Assembly (NCBI GenBank): GCA_958510825.1
Contig: OY294048.1
Span: 18,927,589 to 18,991,588 of the forward strand
DNA from: Brachypterus glaber
Lineage: Eukaryota > Arthropoda > Insecta > Coleoptera > Kateretidae
Length of the DNA stretch: 64,000 nt
Direction: 5' to 3'
A model generated the notes under the pieces. That model was not told the origin of the DNA, did not search any database, and saw only the letters and a list, made by a program, of their open reading frames with translations. How positions within the stretch are numbered: the first letter of the stretch is position 1; each line of letters begins with the position of its first letter. The translations under genes and the position numbers were made by a program. Shown in pieces: positions 33,926-44,727 of this stretch.

Positions 33926-34934
33926 AGCTACGGTTTTCTGTCCAAAACAAAAGTCGCAGTAGCTGATGACAGCGACCGGGTAGCGGCGACCAGGTCGTTA
34001 CGGCCCTACCTGTTTTCCTCGGTCTCGCCAGTCGCCAGTCTCCATTCTGTTAGCTGGCCATTTTATAAAGAGTTATTTTTTTGTTTGCGAGTTTATGCCT
34101 TTTAATCAGTATGAATATCTCTAAAAAGTCGGTTCTTTTCATGTTTCTGAATTATCAAGCGGAAGAGCAGAATCTCCTCCTCTTATAAACATTACATCAT
34201 TAAGAAAATACTGCTGCCAACAAAATAATACTTTCCCATATATCCCTAGGTTCATTAAAATCAAAAACGAAACAAAATTCAAAAAAAAAATCAAAATAAA
34301 AATATATATATTTTTTTAAGTTTAAAACGAAAAATAAATTGAAAAAAAATGTTTTAAAAAAAAATTGTTTTTACCCCATTTTACCCCCTTACCCTAATCC
34401 GATTTTTACCAAAAATAATCTCAGCCTAGAACTTTGGATAATCAACCTATGGTCTAAATTTGAAGTCTTTAACCCGAAGCGTTCTTGAGTTATCGTGGTC
34501 ACAAATTTCCCGAACACACAGACCGACAGACCGACAGACAGACGGAAATCATATTTTTTTGGATATAAAACGTCCGGAAAGGTAAAAAAAGCAATAAAAA
34601 TTTTTCGACATTCATCGCAAGACCTTCCTTGAGGAAAGCAAAAGGGTCAAAGTTTCAAGCAATTCTAATTGAGTGAAACAGTGAAAGACACTTGTCACAG
34701 TGCAAAACCACCTGTTTCACCGTCAAATTCGTGACGAATTAGTAGTGCATCTACTCCCGGAGCGGTCAAGCGACCGCCGACCAAACGAACGGCGACCGGT
34801 ACTTACTAGTAACGACTCTGCAGCAGCTAGGAAAACAGGGACATTTAAAATGCATGGGAGATGTCTTAACGACTCGGTCGCAGCTACCCGGTTGCAGTCG
34901 TCAGGGACTGCGACTTTTGGAGGAAACCGTAGCT
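33926..34934. mobile_element. Harbinger-like element, 1.0 kb, GCGACC-rich ends
   Basis: TAA flanks both ends (33923-33925, 34935-34937). AGCTACGGTTTTC with AAAAGTCGCAGT on the left is mirrored by ACTGCGACTTTTGG and GGAAACCGTAGCT on the right. Both subterminal regions are GC-rich with repeated GCGACC/GGTCGC (33975-34025, 34760-34915). The interior includes a GACCGACAGACCGACAGACA repeat (34507-34540). The open frames across 34700-34998 lie inside the arm and are not genes. Confidence 0.6.
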
Positions 34935-34937
34935 TAA

Positions 34938-36620
34938 ATGAGAATAATACGTTTGAAGAGTCAAAAAGCAGAAAAAGTTTGTAACAGAATGAAAACAATA
35001 CGGAAAATAATAGCGAAACGGAAGTAATAAGTATAAGGCTGGGTTTATCAATGTGCAGCTAAATTTAACTGATACATAATTGCCATAGCAACTCCAATTA
35101 AAATCCAGAATTTTTCCCAAACTGAAAAATTAACTGTTGGATAAAATTTTAACTGCACATTGATAAACCAGGCCTAAAAGGGGAAAAATAATACCAATAT
35201 AATAATGTTGAGGCTAAACAACAGAAAAAATGATAAATACGACAATATATTCTACATGCGACAAATGCGACATTAAATTCTACATTTGTATAAAGAGCAG
35301 TTAAGCAATATAAATGTTCATTTACATTTATTGCTTAGTCTTCTAATAATTTTAAAAATAATAGTTATTAACTGAACCGGAAAAGGCTAAATTAAATGAG
35401 TAAGAAAAACAGTATAGGCAATAAACGAGGCAATACAGGGTGATTCGGAATTCGTAAGTCAAAAGAAAATGCTAAAATAAGAGAAAAAGTTCCTATAAAG
35501 GTGGGTCCGAAAATAAGCCCTAAAGGAGCTACGACTCTCCTAAGGGTATATGTGAAAAGTACTTTTTATTTAAAATCTCTGGACCTCATGAACTACAGTG
35601 ACCATGTAGTTTAGAAATTACATTTAAATTTTAAATTTTTTGCTACAAATTTTAAAAAGCTTTAAAAGCTTTACTTATTAACCATGTAAATAAAAGTATA
35701 AACAATTAACAGGGCTGTAGAAAAATACGATTTTCTCATAAAAGTCCACGACACGTGTTTTTCCAGGAAAGCCCTTCTTTATCTGACTTTTTCTGGATTT
35801 TTCTGTCCTTTTCTGCTTTTTTGTAATATTTTTTAAATTCGTAATTTTATGTATATGGGGATAATTTTAACAACAAATTATATTTTAATCTAAAAAATAT
35901 TTTTTTTGTACACCGGACGTGGAGGAAGTCTTTAGCAATAAAATTCAGACTAAAAAAAAAAACACAAATTTCAAGAAATTATCTCATATAATTAAAAAAT
36001 TATTAACTGTCACTCGCCACATAGTTATTATCAGATTCAGTGTCAGCGACCTCAAAATTTCCAAAACCTCAGATCAATTAAAAAAAAATAATGTTTAAAA
36101 AATAGCTGCTGTATGGGATTGGAAAATTTTTATTAACGGATTCTTTTTCAGCAGCCTCAAAATGTGTGGGATTAAAAAATTTATTAATGGATTCTTTTTC
36201 AGCAGCTTCAAAAACTTATAATTACCAATTTAAATGAATATATTGTACTTCGTTTAAAATTAATGATTAGATTGTGTCCTTTTCTGGACTTTTCTGGTTT
36301 CTTAACCATTTTTTTGTGGCCCTTGGCAAATTTTAGAGGAGTTGACAAATTCGAAGAGTGATGATTTTTTTTTTAGTCGCTAGTATTTATAGAAGGAGAA
36401 AAAAATTGTGGTACTTGACAAGTTTTAGACGAGTTAAAGTGTTTTTTAGTCATTATTCGAATTGGCAAATCCTAAGTGTGGTGAGTTATTTTTTCTTGCC
36501 CGTACCTGGTTATCTCACTGACTAAGTACCTACAATGTAAGTACATGATTTAATAATATTATGTAGTTCAATAAAACTATATGTTATTATAACTTATAAT
36601 TTATAAGCAGAAGAATATAA
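34938..36620. other. Mostly unassigned, with one Harbinger MITE
   Basis: Besides the MITE at 35037-35174, a CAGGGTGATTCGGAATTCG / CCTATAAAGGTGGGTCCG block (35437-35510) resembles a dispersed repeat. ATTCTTTTTCAGCAGCCTCA-type units recur at 36141-36213. No coding frames are supported. Confidence 0.4.
35037..35174. mobile_element. Harbinger-type MITE copy 1, 138 bp
   Basis: TAA flanks both sides (35034-35036, 35175-35177). GGCTGGGTTTATCAATGTGC is mirrored by GCACATTGATAAACCAGGCC. Same length and about 80 percent identity with 40329-40466. Confidence 0.8.
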
Positions 36621-36624
36621 TCAC

Positions 36625-37550
36625 AAAACAAGCCGTAAAAGTATGCAATGCTACCCATTCCATTATATACTATTCACAGTAAATGGTATACTGCATTTTC
36701 CCAAATACTTAAAAAAAAAATAATTTAAAAAAAATTATCATAAAAAAATACATCTTTTTTTGAAAAACGAAAAATTTTTGAAAAAAAAATAAAAAAAACA
36801 AAGATTCCAAAAAACTTTTTTTGAAAAACAAAAAAAATTTGAAAAAAAAATAAAAGAAAATCCAAAAAAAATTAATTTTTTTGCGAAACAGAAAAAATAA
36901 AAAAAAAACTAAATAAAAAAAACAATTTTCAAAAAATTTTATTTTTTTTTTTGCGAAAAACGAACAATAAAAAATATATACATATGAAAAGAAAAGTTTT
37001 CTTATTTTTTTTAGTTTAACCTCCCATAACTTTTTTTGGGGGGATTTCTTTCAAAATTGGTTAAATTGATCAATAAAATGAATTTTTCCTGAAAAAGTCA
37101 CGTTAATCCGAATTTTCTTCCAGCTTTTTTTGATTGTTTTAAAAGTTTAACCCCTCATAACTTTTTTTGTTTTTAGGGGGATTACTTTTAAAATTGGCAG
37201 AATTGGTCCTTATAATAGAAGTAATTTTTCCTGAAAAAATTACGTTAATCAGAATTTTCTTTCAGCTTTTTTCGTTTTTTTTTTTATGTTCCCCTCCTAA
37301 CGTTTTGTTTTTGGAAGGATATAGTTTCAATAACAATAGGGATCTTCCCCTCGTTAAACTTGATTTTTCCTGGAAATTTCAGACATCAGACGGACAGACG
37401 GACATTAAAAAAAAGTTGCTTATTTTTTATTGAAAGAAATTTATATCCAATAATTTCTTGTCTATGAATAATTTTGAAAATTTTTGAAAATTCTAAACTA
37501 CCGTATATTACTATTCTAGTGCAGGCGCTGTGAATAGTATAATAAAATAA
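36625..37550 (+). repeat. Copy of the composite repeat with 125-bp tandem units
   Basis: It starts ACAAGCCGTAAAAGTATGC and contains a long A-rich stretch (36710-36960). Two and a half tandem units of about 125 bp follow (37015-37330), each with CATAACTTTTTTTG, GGGGGATT and TTTTTCCTGAAAAA. Then comes CAGACGGACAGACGGACATT, and the end reads GCGCTGTGAATAGTATAAT. Confidence 0.6.
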
Positions 37551-37624
37551 TAAACGGTAGCACAATGGAAAACGAGCAAGAACAAGACACCAGTAATATT
37601 TAAACCGGAAAACAAATTGGACAT

Positions 37625-38160
37625 TGGGGTGGTCCTAAAAAAAAGTTTTTTTGGGACTCCCCCAAAAATTTCTTCGAAATGGTCTAAAGGTAATGTGTAC
37701 CAAATCGAGCGTAATAAAGGTGCACCATTGTGGTGGGCTTAAGCCACAATTAATTTTAAAGGGAATAAAAGCCATACCGTACCGTACCTCCTATCAAAAA
37801 AAAAGGAACAAAAAATGTTTAGAATAAAAAAGGAAACTTTTATTTAAAAAAATCGAAATTATTTGAAAAATTTAAATACATGTATTTTTTTAATTTTTAA
37901 AAAAATATATTTTTTAATTTCAGTTTTAGTTGTTTGTATTTTTTCGATAGGAGTTACTGCTTGGCATTTGCGCCAAGCAGTAATTCCTATCGTAAAAATA
38001 TGTAGTGTTCCCCCTTTTTACGCCACCAAATGTTAACGTTGAGCTATAGACATGAAATTTGGTACACATAATTTTTAGACAATTTAGAATAAATTTAGGG
38101 GGTGACCAAAAAAAATCTTTTTTTTAAAGAACTACCCTATTAGACATAGATTGAACATTG
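37625..38160. mobile_element. Inverted-repeat element with central perfect hairpin
   Basis: GGGGTGGTCCTAAAAAAAAG and GTAATGTGTACCAAAT on the left correspond, in inverse, to ATTTGGTACACATAAT and GGGGGTGACCAAAAAAAATC near 38060-38120. The arms are diverged. The centre (37940-37998) is a nearly perfect 25-bp stem with an 8-base loop. Confidence 0.5.
37940..37998. repeat. Strong hairpin, 25-bp stem
   Basis: CGATAGGAGTTACTGCTTGG pairs with CCAAGCAGTAATTCCTATCG around CATTTGCG, with one G-T pair; the stem extends by T/A pairs with one bulge. It could be a MITE terminus pair. Its short loop is unlike a typical microRNA precursor. Confidence 0.6.
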
Positions 38161-38655
38161 AAGTCAGATTGCTGTGCCTTATACTATCTAATAACCTGAG
38201 GTAACATAAAATGAGTAATTTAATTTAAAAACAGTGTAGGTGCTTGTCGGCATCTTCAAAGGACCGGTAAGCCTCTTATTATCTGCTACTGTCGGCAGAA
38301 GGGATCGCCGCACCGCCTGATTCCCCCTCCAGACAGTTCCTCTAAGTATCGCTCTCCACGTGAGTACGCAAGGCTGAAAGTGACGTTCCATGCGGAAACG
38401 AACCTTCAAGATTGTAGCCGTGGGGGTAAAAGGAGATTGCAGGGCGCCCCCTACAGTTAGGAACCCCCTGGCAAAATATTGACGACCAAAAAAAAAGCCT
38501 TAAAAATATCCCGGGCCCTTTCAATTTCAATTTTGTTTACTAAAAAAAAACTCACCCCCTTTAAACAAGTCAACTCAAGCATTTAGGCGCCCGCTGCCAA
38601 AATATTAACTGCAAAAAAAAGCTCATCACCTTTAAACAATCAAGTCAACTCCATG

Positions 38656-38787
38656 GGTTTTAACTTTAAGAACTTGTTTTTTATATTATTTTATTAGTCT
38701 TTAAATCATGGAGTGCATTGGATTCAATGCACTCCATGATTTAAGGACTAATAAAATAATATAAAAAACAAGTTTTTAAAGTTAAAA
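38656..38787. repeat. Hairpin 1 of a three-hairpin cluster
   Basis: GGGTTTTAACTTTAAGAACT...TCATGGAGTGCATTGGA is mirrored by TTCAATGCACTCCATGA...AAAGTTAAAACCC, with arms of about 65 bp and a nearly perfect match. Confidence 0.75.
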
Positions 38788-39008
38788 CCCTTCTATTAAT
38801 TAAATGTTATTTATAACTAAAAAGCTGAAAACAAGATATTTAAATAAATTTTCAAAAACTAGATTTTTAAAAGAATGGTTTTGGAATTTTTGATCGTTTA
38901 AAGAACGTTTCCAAAACTCTTCTTTTAAAAATCTAGTCTTTGAAAATGTATGTAAATATCTTGTTTTCAACTTTTTAGTTATACATAAATTTTAATTAAT
39001 AGAAGGGT
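38788..39008. repeat. Hairpin 2 of the cluster
   Basis: TTCTATTAATTAAATG, GAAAACAAGATATTTAAAT and AACTAGATTTTTAAAAGAA are mirrored by TTCTTTTAAAAATCTAG, AAATATCTTGTTTTCAAC and AATTAATAGAA. The arms are about 95 bp. It is followed by GGGTTTTATCTTAAAAA, which resembles the start of hairpin 1. Confidence 0.75.
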
Positions 39009-39042
39009 TTTATCTTAAAAAAATTGTTTTTTATATGTTGAT

Positions 39043-39175
39043 TCAGACATAATTATCACTAACCTAAGCAATTCTGTTCTTTTATTGGCCAGATGAGCAG
39101 CCATCTTTCTTTTAGCCAATGAAAAGGACAGAACGGCTTACTTTAGTCAGTGATAATTATGCCTGAATCAGCCTT
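39043..39175. repeat. Hairpin 3 of the cluster
   Basis: TGATTCAGACATAATTATCA...TTCTTTTATTGGC is mirrored by GCCAATGAAAAGGACAGAAC...TGATAATTATGCCTGAATCA. The arms are about 55 bp. Confidence 0.75.
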
Positions 39176-39216
39176 GTATTACTTTATTTTCAATTTTTAA
39201 ATAATATGTAAAGTAA

Positions 39217-39335
39217 GGGTATGAACCCCAAAACTTGTGTACACGTGCTTTGGTTCAGAGGGTTTGCTAAAAACTGTCCGAAGTCACCCACACCGTTCGA
39301 AGTCACCCCAGTTGACGGTACTTCAAATCTGACTA
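39217..39335. mobile_element. Second copy of the GGTGACTTCGGAC MITE, one end lost
   Basis: ACTTGTGTACACGTGCTTTG, GTCCGAAGTCACCC, CGAAGTCACCCCAGTTGAC and GGTACTT match the reverse complement of 2663-2780 at clearly more than 80 percent over about 100 bp. The other terminus is missing. Confidence 0.6.
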
Positions 39336-40328
39336 GTAGACTAAAGTTGATTTATTTATTTTACTGTGACAGAGAACACCAAATATTAATTTTCGGATGG
39401 ATTAAAATTAACAAGCAGAAACAGAATGTTATTGAAATAATTAAATAAACAGTTAAAAATAAATTAAAAACAGTACTTTTATATACACACTTCGTATTAG
39501 GCAGCAACCAACTAAACTATGTACATAGTACACATGTACCTACTTGCAACATCGAAGAATATGAGAGCATTATACATTTTCACCGATTGATTTTATTTTA
39601 TTTCTGCTTTGACCTTAAGGTCCATTTCTGCATGAAACGTCACTATTATCTACTAAATATTACGGTTAAATCATAGAAAACTTTTAAGTGCCTTTTTATA
39701 CACATTTACTTTGATAAGAGCCATCTGATACCTACCAAGCATAATTGCCTCACATTAAACCGTTTTACCACATAAACACTTTAAAGTTTAATTTCGGCGT
39801 CACGTCATTATCGTAAAATATAATGTGTTTTTACCCGACTACATCAACGAGAAAATAGGGTTATGTTTTTACCCGACTACAGCAACAAGAAAGAAGGGTT
39901 ATGTTTTTAACGTGCAGTTGACATTAAATTTTAGAGTTGGTCCAAAATGATCAAAATTTGCCTTATGTAATACTTGAACGTTCCCTAGGTACTATAATGC
40001 ACATTTAACCACAAAAATATTATTTTGAGTTCCCGCAAAGAAAAATCTAACAATAGTTTTAATAAACAATTATAAATACAGAATAGCTGCCATTTAATAG
40101 CAGTATCTCACTCTGAGTGCTCATTTTATAAACTTATTTAGGAGCTCATCCCTAAGAACAAGCTCATAAAAGTTATGGTAACTTTACTAAAAGCATCTGA
40201 TGTTAATATACATGATTCAAAATTTTAGAAACTCTTAACTATGTACAAAACAACAATTGTTTAGAAAAGTTTTAATGATGTTAAATTTTAAACTATAAAA
40301 CCATCGTGACAAAATATAACTATACTAA

Positions 40329-40466
40329 GGCTGGATTTATCAAAGTGCAGCTAAATTTAGCTGACACGTAATAACCATAGCAACTCCAACCAAAATCCAG
40401 AATTTGCTCTTAACTGAGACTTTATCTTTTAGATAAAGTTTTAACTGTTCACTTATAAACTGGGCC
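40329..40466. mobile_element. Harbinger-type MITE copy 2, 138 bp
   Basis: TAA flanks both sides (40326-40328, 40467-40469). It starts GGCTGGATTTATCAAAGTGC and ends ACTTATAAACTGGGCC, with CATAGCAACTCCAACCAAAA in the middle, as in copy 1. Confidence 0.8.
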
Positions 40467-40689
40467 TAAGTAGTACTAATAATAGGTACTAATAATACTG
40501 TAATAGTACTTATAATGCTGTTTTTCATCAATGACAATGACAATGTAAAGGTAAAAGGCATACGTAAATAAGCTTAGCTTAATTGCTACATAAATGCATG
40601 AGCACCAAATGATTTTTATGTACTATTTCCCATAGGGGAAAAATAAAATTAACTAATTATTTAATATTGCAGTATTATGTACAATAATC

Positions 40690-40840
40690 ACAGCGAATGT
40701 CGGCGATCGCCGTCATTTTGGAGTGTTACGCCCATATTAATGGTATATGAAAATAGCGTTACAGGTTGGGGAGGGGTGTGGGTTCAAAATGATCAAAATT
40801 TGCGTTACGTGATACTTGAACGTTCCTTAACGGGCGTTCA
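40690..40840 (+). repeat. Interspersed repeat with CAAAATTTGCGTTACGTGATAC
   Basis: It contains GTCATTTTGGAGTGTTACG, then GCGTTACAGGTTGGGGAGGG, TCAAAATGATCAAAATTTGC and TACTTGAACGTTCC. Same family as 28480-28640 and 39935-40000. The open frame over it (40677-40916) has no support as a gene. Confidence 0.55.
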
Positions 40841-41092
40841 GGGTAAACTAATTTCTTTTTTCCTTAATAGTCGCATTGCAAAAAAAAATAGTCAGTCCGC
40901 CACGTTATTCATCTAAATGCAATTTTAGAACTTTTTTGTGATTGCTAAAATTTATCTATGCAATAATTTGACAAAAATCCATCTTTTGTATAAAACAATT
41001 GTTCGCCATAAATTTTACAGAACCTACAAATTTTTAGGGCAATAAAAAGTACTTGACTTAAAATTGCCAAATGAACAATGCCCTGTATAATA

Positions 41093-41314
41093 AAAACAAG
41101 CCATGAAAATATTTAATGCTTCGCATTTCATAGTATACTCCATACAGTGAATGGTATCTATATATATATAAGCGGCTTTGTCCTGAATGACTGATTTGCT
41201 GATGGCTGACTGACACAGGAATCAACGCCCAGCCTAAACCCCTTGATCTAAAAACTTGAAATTTGGACAGTTTGTTCTTTTTATGATGTAAGCACCCACT
41301 AGAAAGCGATTTTT
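41093..41314 (+). repeat. Composite-repeat start, AT run and a second repeat, up to the assembly gap
   Basis: ACAAGCCATGAAAATATTTA and GCTTCGCATTTCATAGTATA match the other members. An (AT)n run at 41158-41174 leads into AAGCGGCTTTGTCCTGAATG, with CTGACTGACAC and CAACGCCCAGCCTAAACC, another widespread non-coding insect repeat. It runs into the Ns. Confidence 0.5.
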
Positions 41315-41514
41315 NNNNNNNNNNNNNNNNNNNNNNNNNNNNNNNNNNNNNNNNNNNNNNNNNNNNNNNNNNNNNNNNNNNNNNNNNNNNNNNNNNNNNN
41401 NNNNNNNNNNNNNNNNNNNNNNNNNNNNNNNNNNNNNNNNNNNNNNNNNNNNNNNNNNNNNNNNNNNNNNNNNNNNNNNNNNNNNNNNNNNNNNNNNNNN
41501 NNNNNNNNNNNNNN
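41315..41514. other. Assembly gap of exactly 200 N
   Basis: All 200 bases are N. The round size suggests a placeholder length, so true distances across it are unknown. Any reading frame drawn through it is an artefact. Confidence 0.98.
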
Positions 41515-42399
41515 GCATTTAACTATTGATCTAGTTGACGCACCAAATATTTTTTAAGTGATACTGTAGTGGGTCAGTTCACCAGGCTAAACTGCTAAAG
41601 AACGTTTTTCTCGTTATGTTTTATTGTGCTAAAATAAAATAATTAAAACAGGTCAGATATGCATAAGTACGTATAGCTATTTAATTCAGTTTCAGCCCGG
41701 CATGGCCCGACATGGCAAAATATATTAGAAAACCTTAGTATAAAGTTTTTAATGCTTAAATTACGCCATTTTTGAACTTTCGACGATTTTAGAAAATCAG
41801 AGGTTATAAAAAATCAATATAAATAATAAACATTTTTGTTTTTGTAAATATGCTTACTTAGTTAATGAAAAAGTAAAGAAAATGGTCTTCTGGGTGACCG
41901 CACCATTTTATTCAAATACTGCTTTCAACAAGAGAATACTTCTCCCTACTATAGTAGATATTATTATAGTAAATGATATTATAATAATTAGAAAAGTTTC
42001 ATTAGCAAAAAATTGTCGAAAAAATAAAAAAATAGCTTTTTAAACAGGTTTTTAAAAATAACTCTAGCCGATAATTTCGGCTAAGCAACCTATGTTTCAA
42101 ATTTAAAATCAGACCGACTGACCGACAGACAAAAAAAATGTGGAAATTGTAAAACGTCGTTAAACGTAAATTTTGGTCAATTTGAATGTGAAGCTCGTTA
42201 GAAAACAACGGTCGGCTGCATGCGGTAGCACAAAAAAAAGAATAATCTTGATATGAAAGAATGAGTATATACTGCCGTTCTTAAAATAAACCTTGCAAAG
42301 TTTACTTCCATTCTGGGATTGTTAACCAAGTGCGTAGCCAGAATTTTCTTCTGTGGGAGGGGGGTATATGTCCTTAAGGCAGATCTATGCAAATAGGTC
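41515..42399. other. Unassigned stretch after the gap
   Basis: AT-rich. A GACCGACTGACCGACAGAC piece at 42112-42130 belongs to the dispersed GACAGACGG-type repeat. No genes seen. Confidence 0.4.
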
Positions 42400-42960
42400 T
42401 GTTTTAACTGCTAATATTAAGTCACTTCTTTGTAGGTCCCTAGTTCCATCGCAGATAAGTTATTATGAGTCTCTCTATGGCCCTTGTTTAAAAGTTGAAG
42501 ATAAAAATAAAATATAGAAATTACAAAACTTCTTCCTTAGACTAATTTTTGGAATAAGAAAGTATGATCCTATTTAACACGCCCTTTCATGGTTACATTG
42601 GCCTGATATGGAAAATATTAGAAAAATAAATACTATCATGCTTTATTATAATATTCTTCTCACAAAATCTCCCCCATATTTATATAATTAAGTTTAATTT
42701 CGCTCTAATGTAGATAAAATACTAAGACATAAAAAACTTATATCTCCACCTATGCATAAAACTGCGATTTTTGACAAATATTGTTCTTTCGTATCAGATA
42801 AGTAAATGCTTAAATAAATTACCTGAAAATTTTCATAATTTATCAAAAAATTGCATAAAGCAAGAATTACTTAATATGTTTGGAGGTGTAACCTAGAGAT
42901 TTTAAAGTAACCTAGTGATTTTAAAGTAACCTAGTGATTGTTTAATTTAGCGTAAAATGT
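42400..42960 (+). pseudogene. Decayed LINE reverse-transcriptase C-terminal remnant
   Basis: Conceptual translation with several stops and shifts still shows SLVPSQISYYESLYGPCLKV, LQNFFLRLIFGIRKYDPI, KSPPYLYN, RHKKLISPPMHKTAIF and KYCSF. This pattern (YGP, QN..LR.I.GIRKYDPI, PPYLY, R...L..P...T) is typical of the post-RT region of CR1/Jockey-type elements in invertebrates. Stops in every frame show long decay. Its plus-strand orientation and its place before Notum carry no obvious meaning. Confidence 0.65.
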
Positions 42961-44035
42961 ACACATATAATATATTATAATGTAGGTAATTAGTTTAATA
43001 TTTTTTTGTTTCAAAAAATTATTAAAATATTAATACTAATTTAATCCTACTAGCAAGCGTCCTAATTTTCTACTCTTTGTTGATCTTAAGATTATTTTAT
43101 AATAAATGATTTTGAGTTAGATGGAAAAATAGCTGCCATGGGTATTCAGGACGCATGCTCATAATTACTGGTACAGTTCTTCTTCTTCTTCCTTTTTTTT
43201 GGCCTTTTCTCAGTGAGATTATCCAGATCCCTCTTAGTTACTTAATTCACCAAGAGTGGTTCTTGTCTGGCTTGGCACCATGCCCACTCCTGTTTGGATT
43301 ATAAAAAAATTCCAGTCTTCTGTAAGACCTTTTCTTTTTCTTTTCCTTCTTGTCTTTTCGTGTTTGCTGTTGGTTGTGTTAGCGGTTTTTTTCTAACTTG
43401 TGATTATATTTGCGCATGCGCTAGTATATAAAAAATTATGTACGTATAAAAAACTTCTTCACGTGTGAGTTGCTTTCAAATCAAAATTTATCAGCATTAT
43501 AAATGATTAAAAAACATAAAATTCTCTTCCTACCTCAATATAATCACATGTTCGTCATTTTACTGCACATCGTCCATACAATCACTATAAAATATATAAA
43601 ATCGAATCCAGAGCATATCTAAGATAGCAAATAAATAAATAAATAACTATACTAAAATACTGGATGCTAAAAATTAAACGCGATTAACTGATTACATAAT
43701 TCTTGCCAAAAGTACTTGTTCCTCTTTTCGGGTGAAAAGCAACTGTACTGGTACAGTTGTAAATACTTAAACTACGAGTTTGCGGTTTGTGTATTTCAGG
43801 ACAAGCTGAATCTCACCCTTTCATACAGTTGTTAAATCTTATTTAATGTAAATATGATTTTTTTTTCTGAATAAAAACCTTTTGTTATTATTATTATAAC
43901 CACTCATATACATTGACTCTAGTTCCGCCTCTGAGCTTTACCCTCCTACTGCTACTACTTACTACTACAAGTAGTACTTGTGCTAAATTTTACTTGCAAT
44001 GTTTATTTTAAAGACAGCAGTATAATAACTGTAAC
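42961..44035. other. Region upstream of Notum
   Basis: It contains a CTTCTTCTTC run (43178), an AATAAATAAATAAAT tail (43630-43646) and a LINE-like tail (43840-43905). The Notum promoter and 5' UTR may be here or beyond; I see no convincing TATA or initiator that would fix them. Confidence 0.4.
43840..43905 (+). mobile_element. Possible LINE 3' tail
   Basis: CTGAATAAAAACCTTTTG is followed by (TTA)n near 43884-43900. This is the usual ending of truncated CR1/Jockey-type insertions. No coding remnant is directly attached and no target duplication was found. Confidence 0.3.
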
Positions 44036-44053
44036 ATGTTTTGTCGATCGGCG
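44036..44053 (+). CDS. Notum: Candidate first coding exon of Notum (6 codons)
   Basis: ATG at 44036 with A at -3 opens six codons (MFCRSA) followed by GTTAGT, a possible but weak donor, in phase 0. Joined to the exon at 44728 it would give an N-terminus with one Arg, a hydrophobic core and an Ala at a plausible cleavage site, which is a normal signal peptide. This is inference from phase and peptide logic only. A short sequence like this can occur by chance, and the true first exon may lie elsewhere upstream. Confidence 0.25.
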
Positions 44054-44386
44054 GTTAGTGAACTGAAAGATTCCTCTTTTAATGTTTGCCGCCAATAGTT
44101 AACATTTACAATTATTACGAATCGTTACCTACGTAATTTGTAATGATTCTTCTTGCAAATGCTATTAGGTATCAATTTACGAAACTGAAATATTTTATGC
44201 ATTGGGTCTATTCAACTTATATTTTTAATTAAAAAATATAAATGGCCCTAGATGAACTGATCTTAAACATACCTTATATTTTTAATAAAACCAACTGAAA
44301 AGTTGCAAACATCTTGTCAAAATATCGGCAGTATAGCTAAAAAACAGCTTTCATTTGAAATATATTTTTTTAAATCGGGTTATTAA

Positions 44387-44635
44387 CAACGAACTAATAA
44401 CTCTTCTCTCTAGAATAGGCATTTCATCCGTTAAAACTGACAAAAACGTCGACATAAACATTCGTCTGTCTTACTCGCACATCTTGGTTCTAACAGACAA
44501 TAATACCAGTTACTGGTAATTGTTATTGTTCAGGCCTGAATATACCTACTATTTGTTTACAAACAAACCGAGATGTTGGCGATACTTTATTTTAACGGTA
44601 TGCGTATTCTAGAAAGAAGAGTTATTAGTTCGTTG
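44387..44635. mobile_element. hAT-type MITE copy 2, 249 bp, duplication GTTATTAA
   Basis: Same ends as the copy at 32021-32274. A perfect GTTATTAA flanks both sides (44379-44386, 44636-44643). It ends 92 bp before the first sure Notum exon, so it lies either in an intron or in the promoter region of Notum. It encodes no protein. Confidence 0.85.
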
Positions 44636-44727
44636 GTTATTAATAAGTGAGATATGCTAAAAACACGTTTTACTGCTTTAAACGAAGCTACTAGCTAACT
44701 TTACTAAAAACAATATTTTGATTTCAG

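Noticed and set aside
34700..34998. Overlapping frames of about 90 codons on both strands
   Set aside because: They lie in the GC-rich arm of the Harbinger-like element at 33926-34934; no recognisable protein.
41234..41518. 94-codon open frame on the minus strand
   Set aside because: Two thirds of it is read through N bases of the assembly gap.
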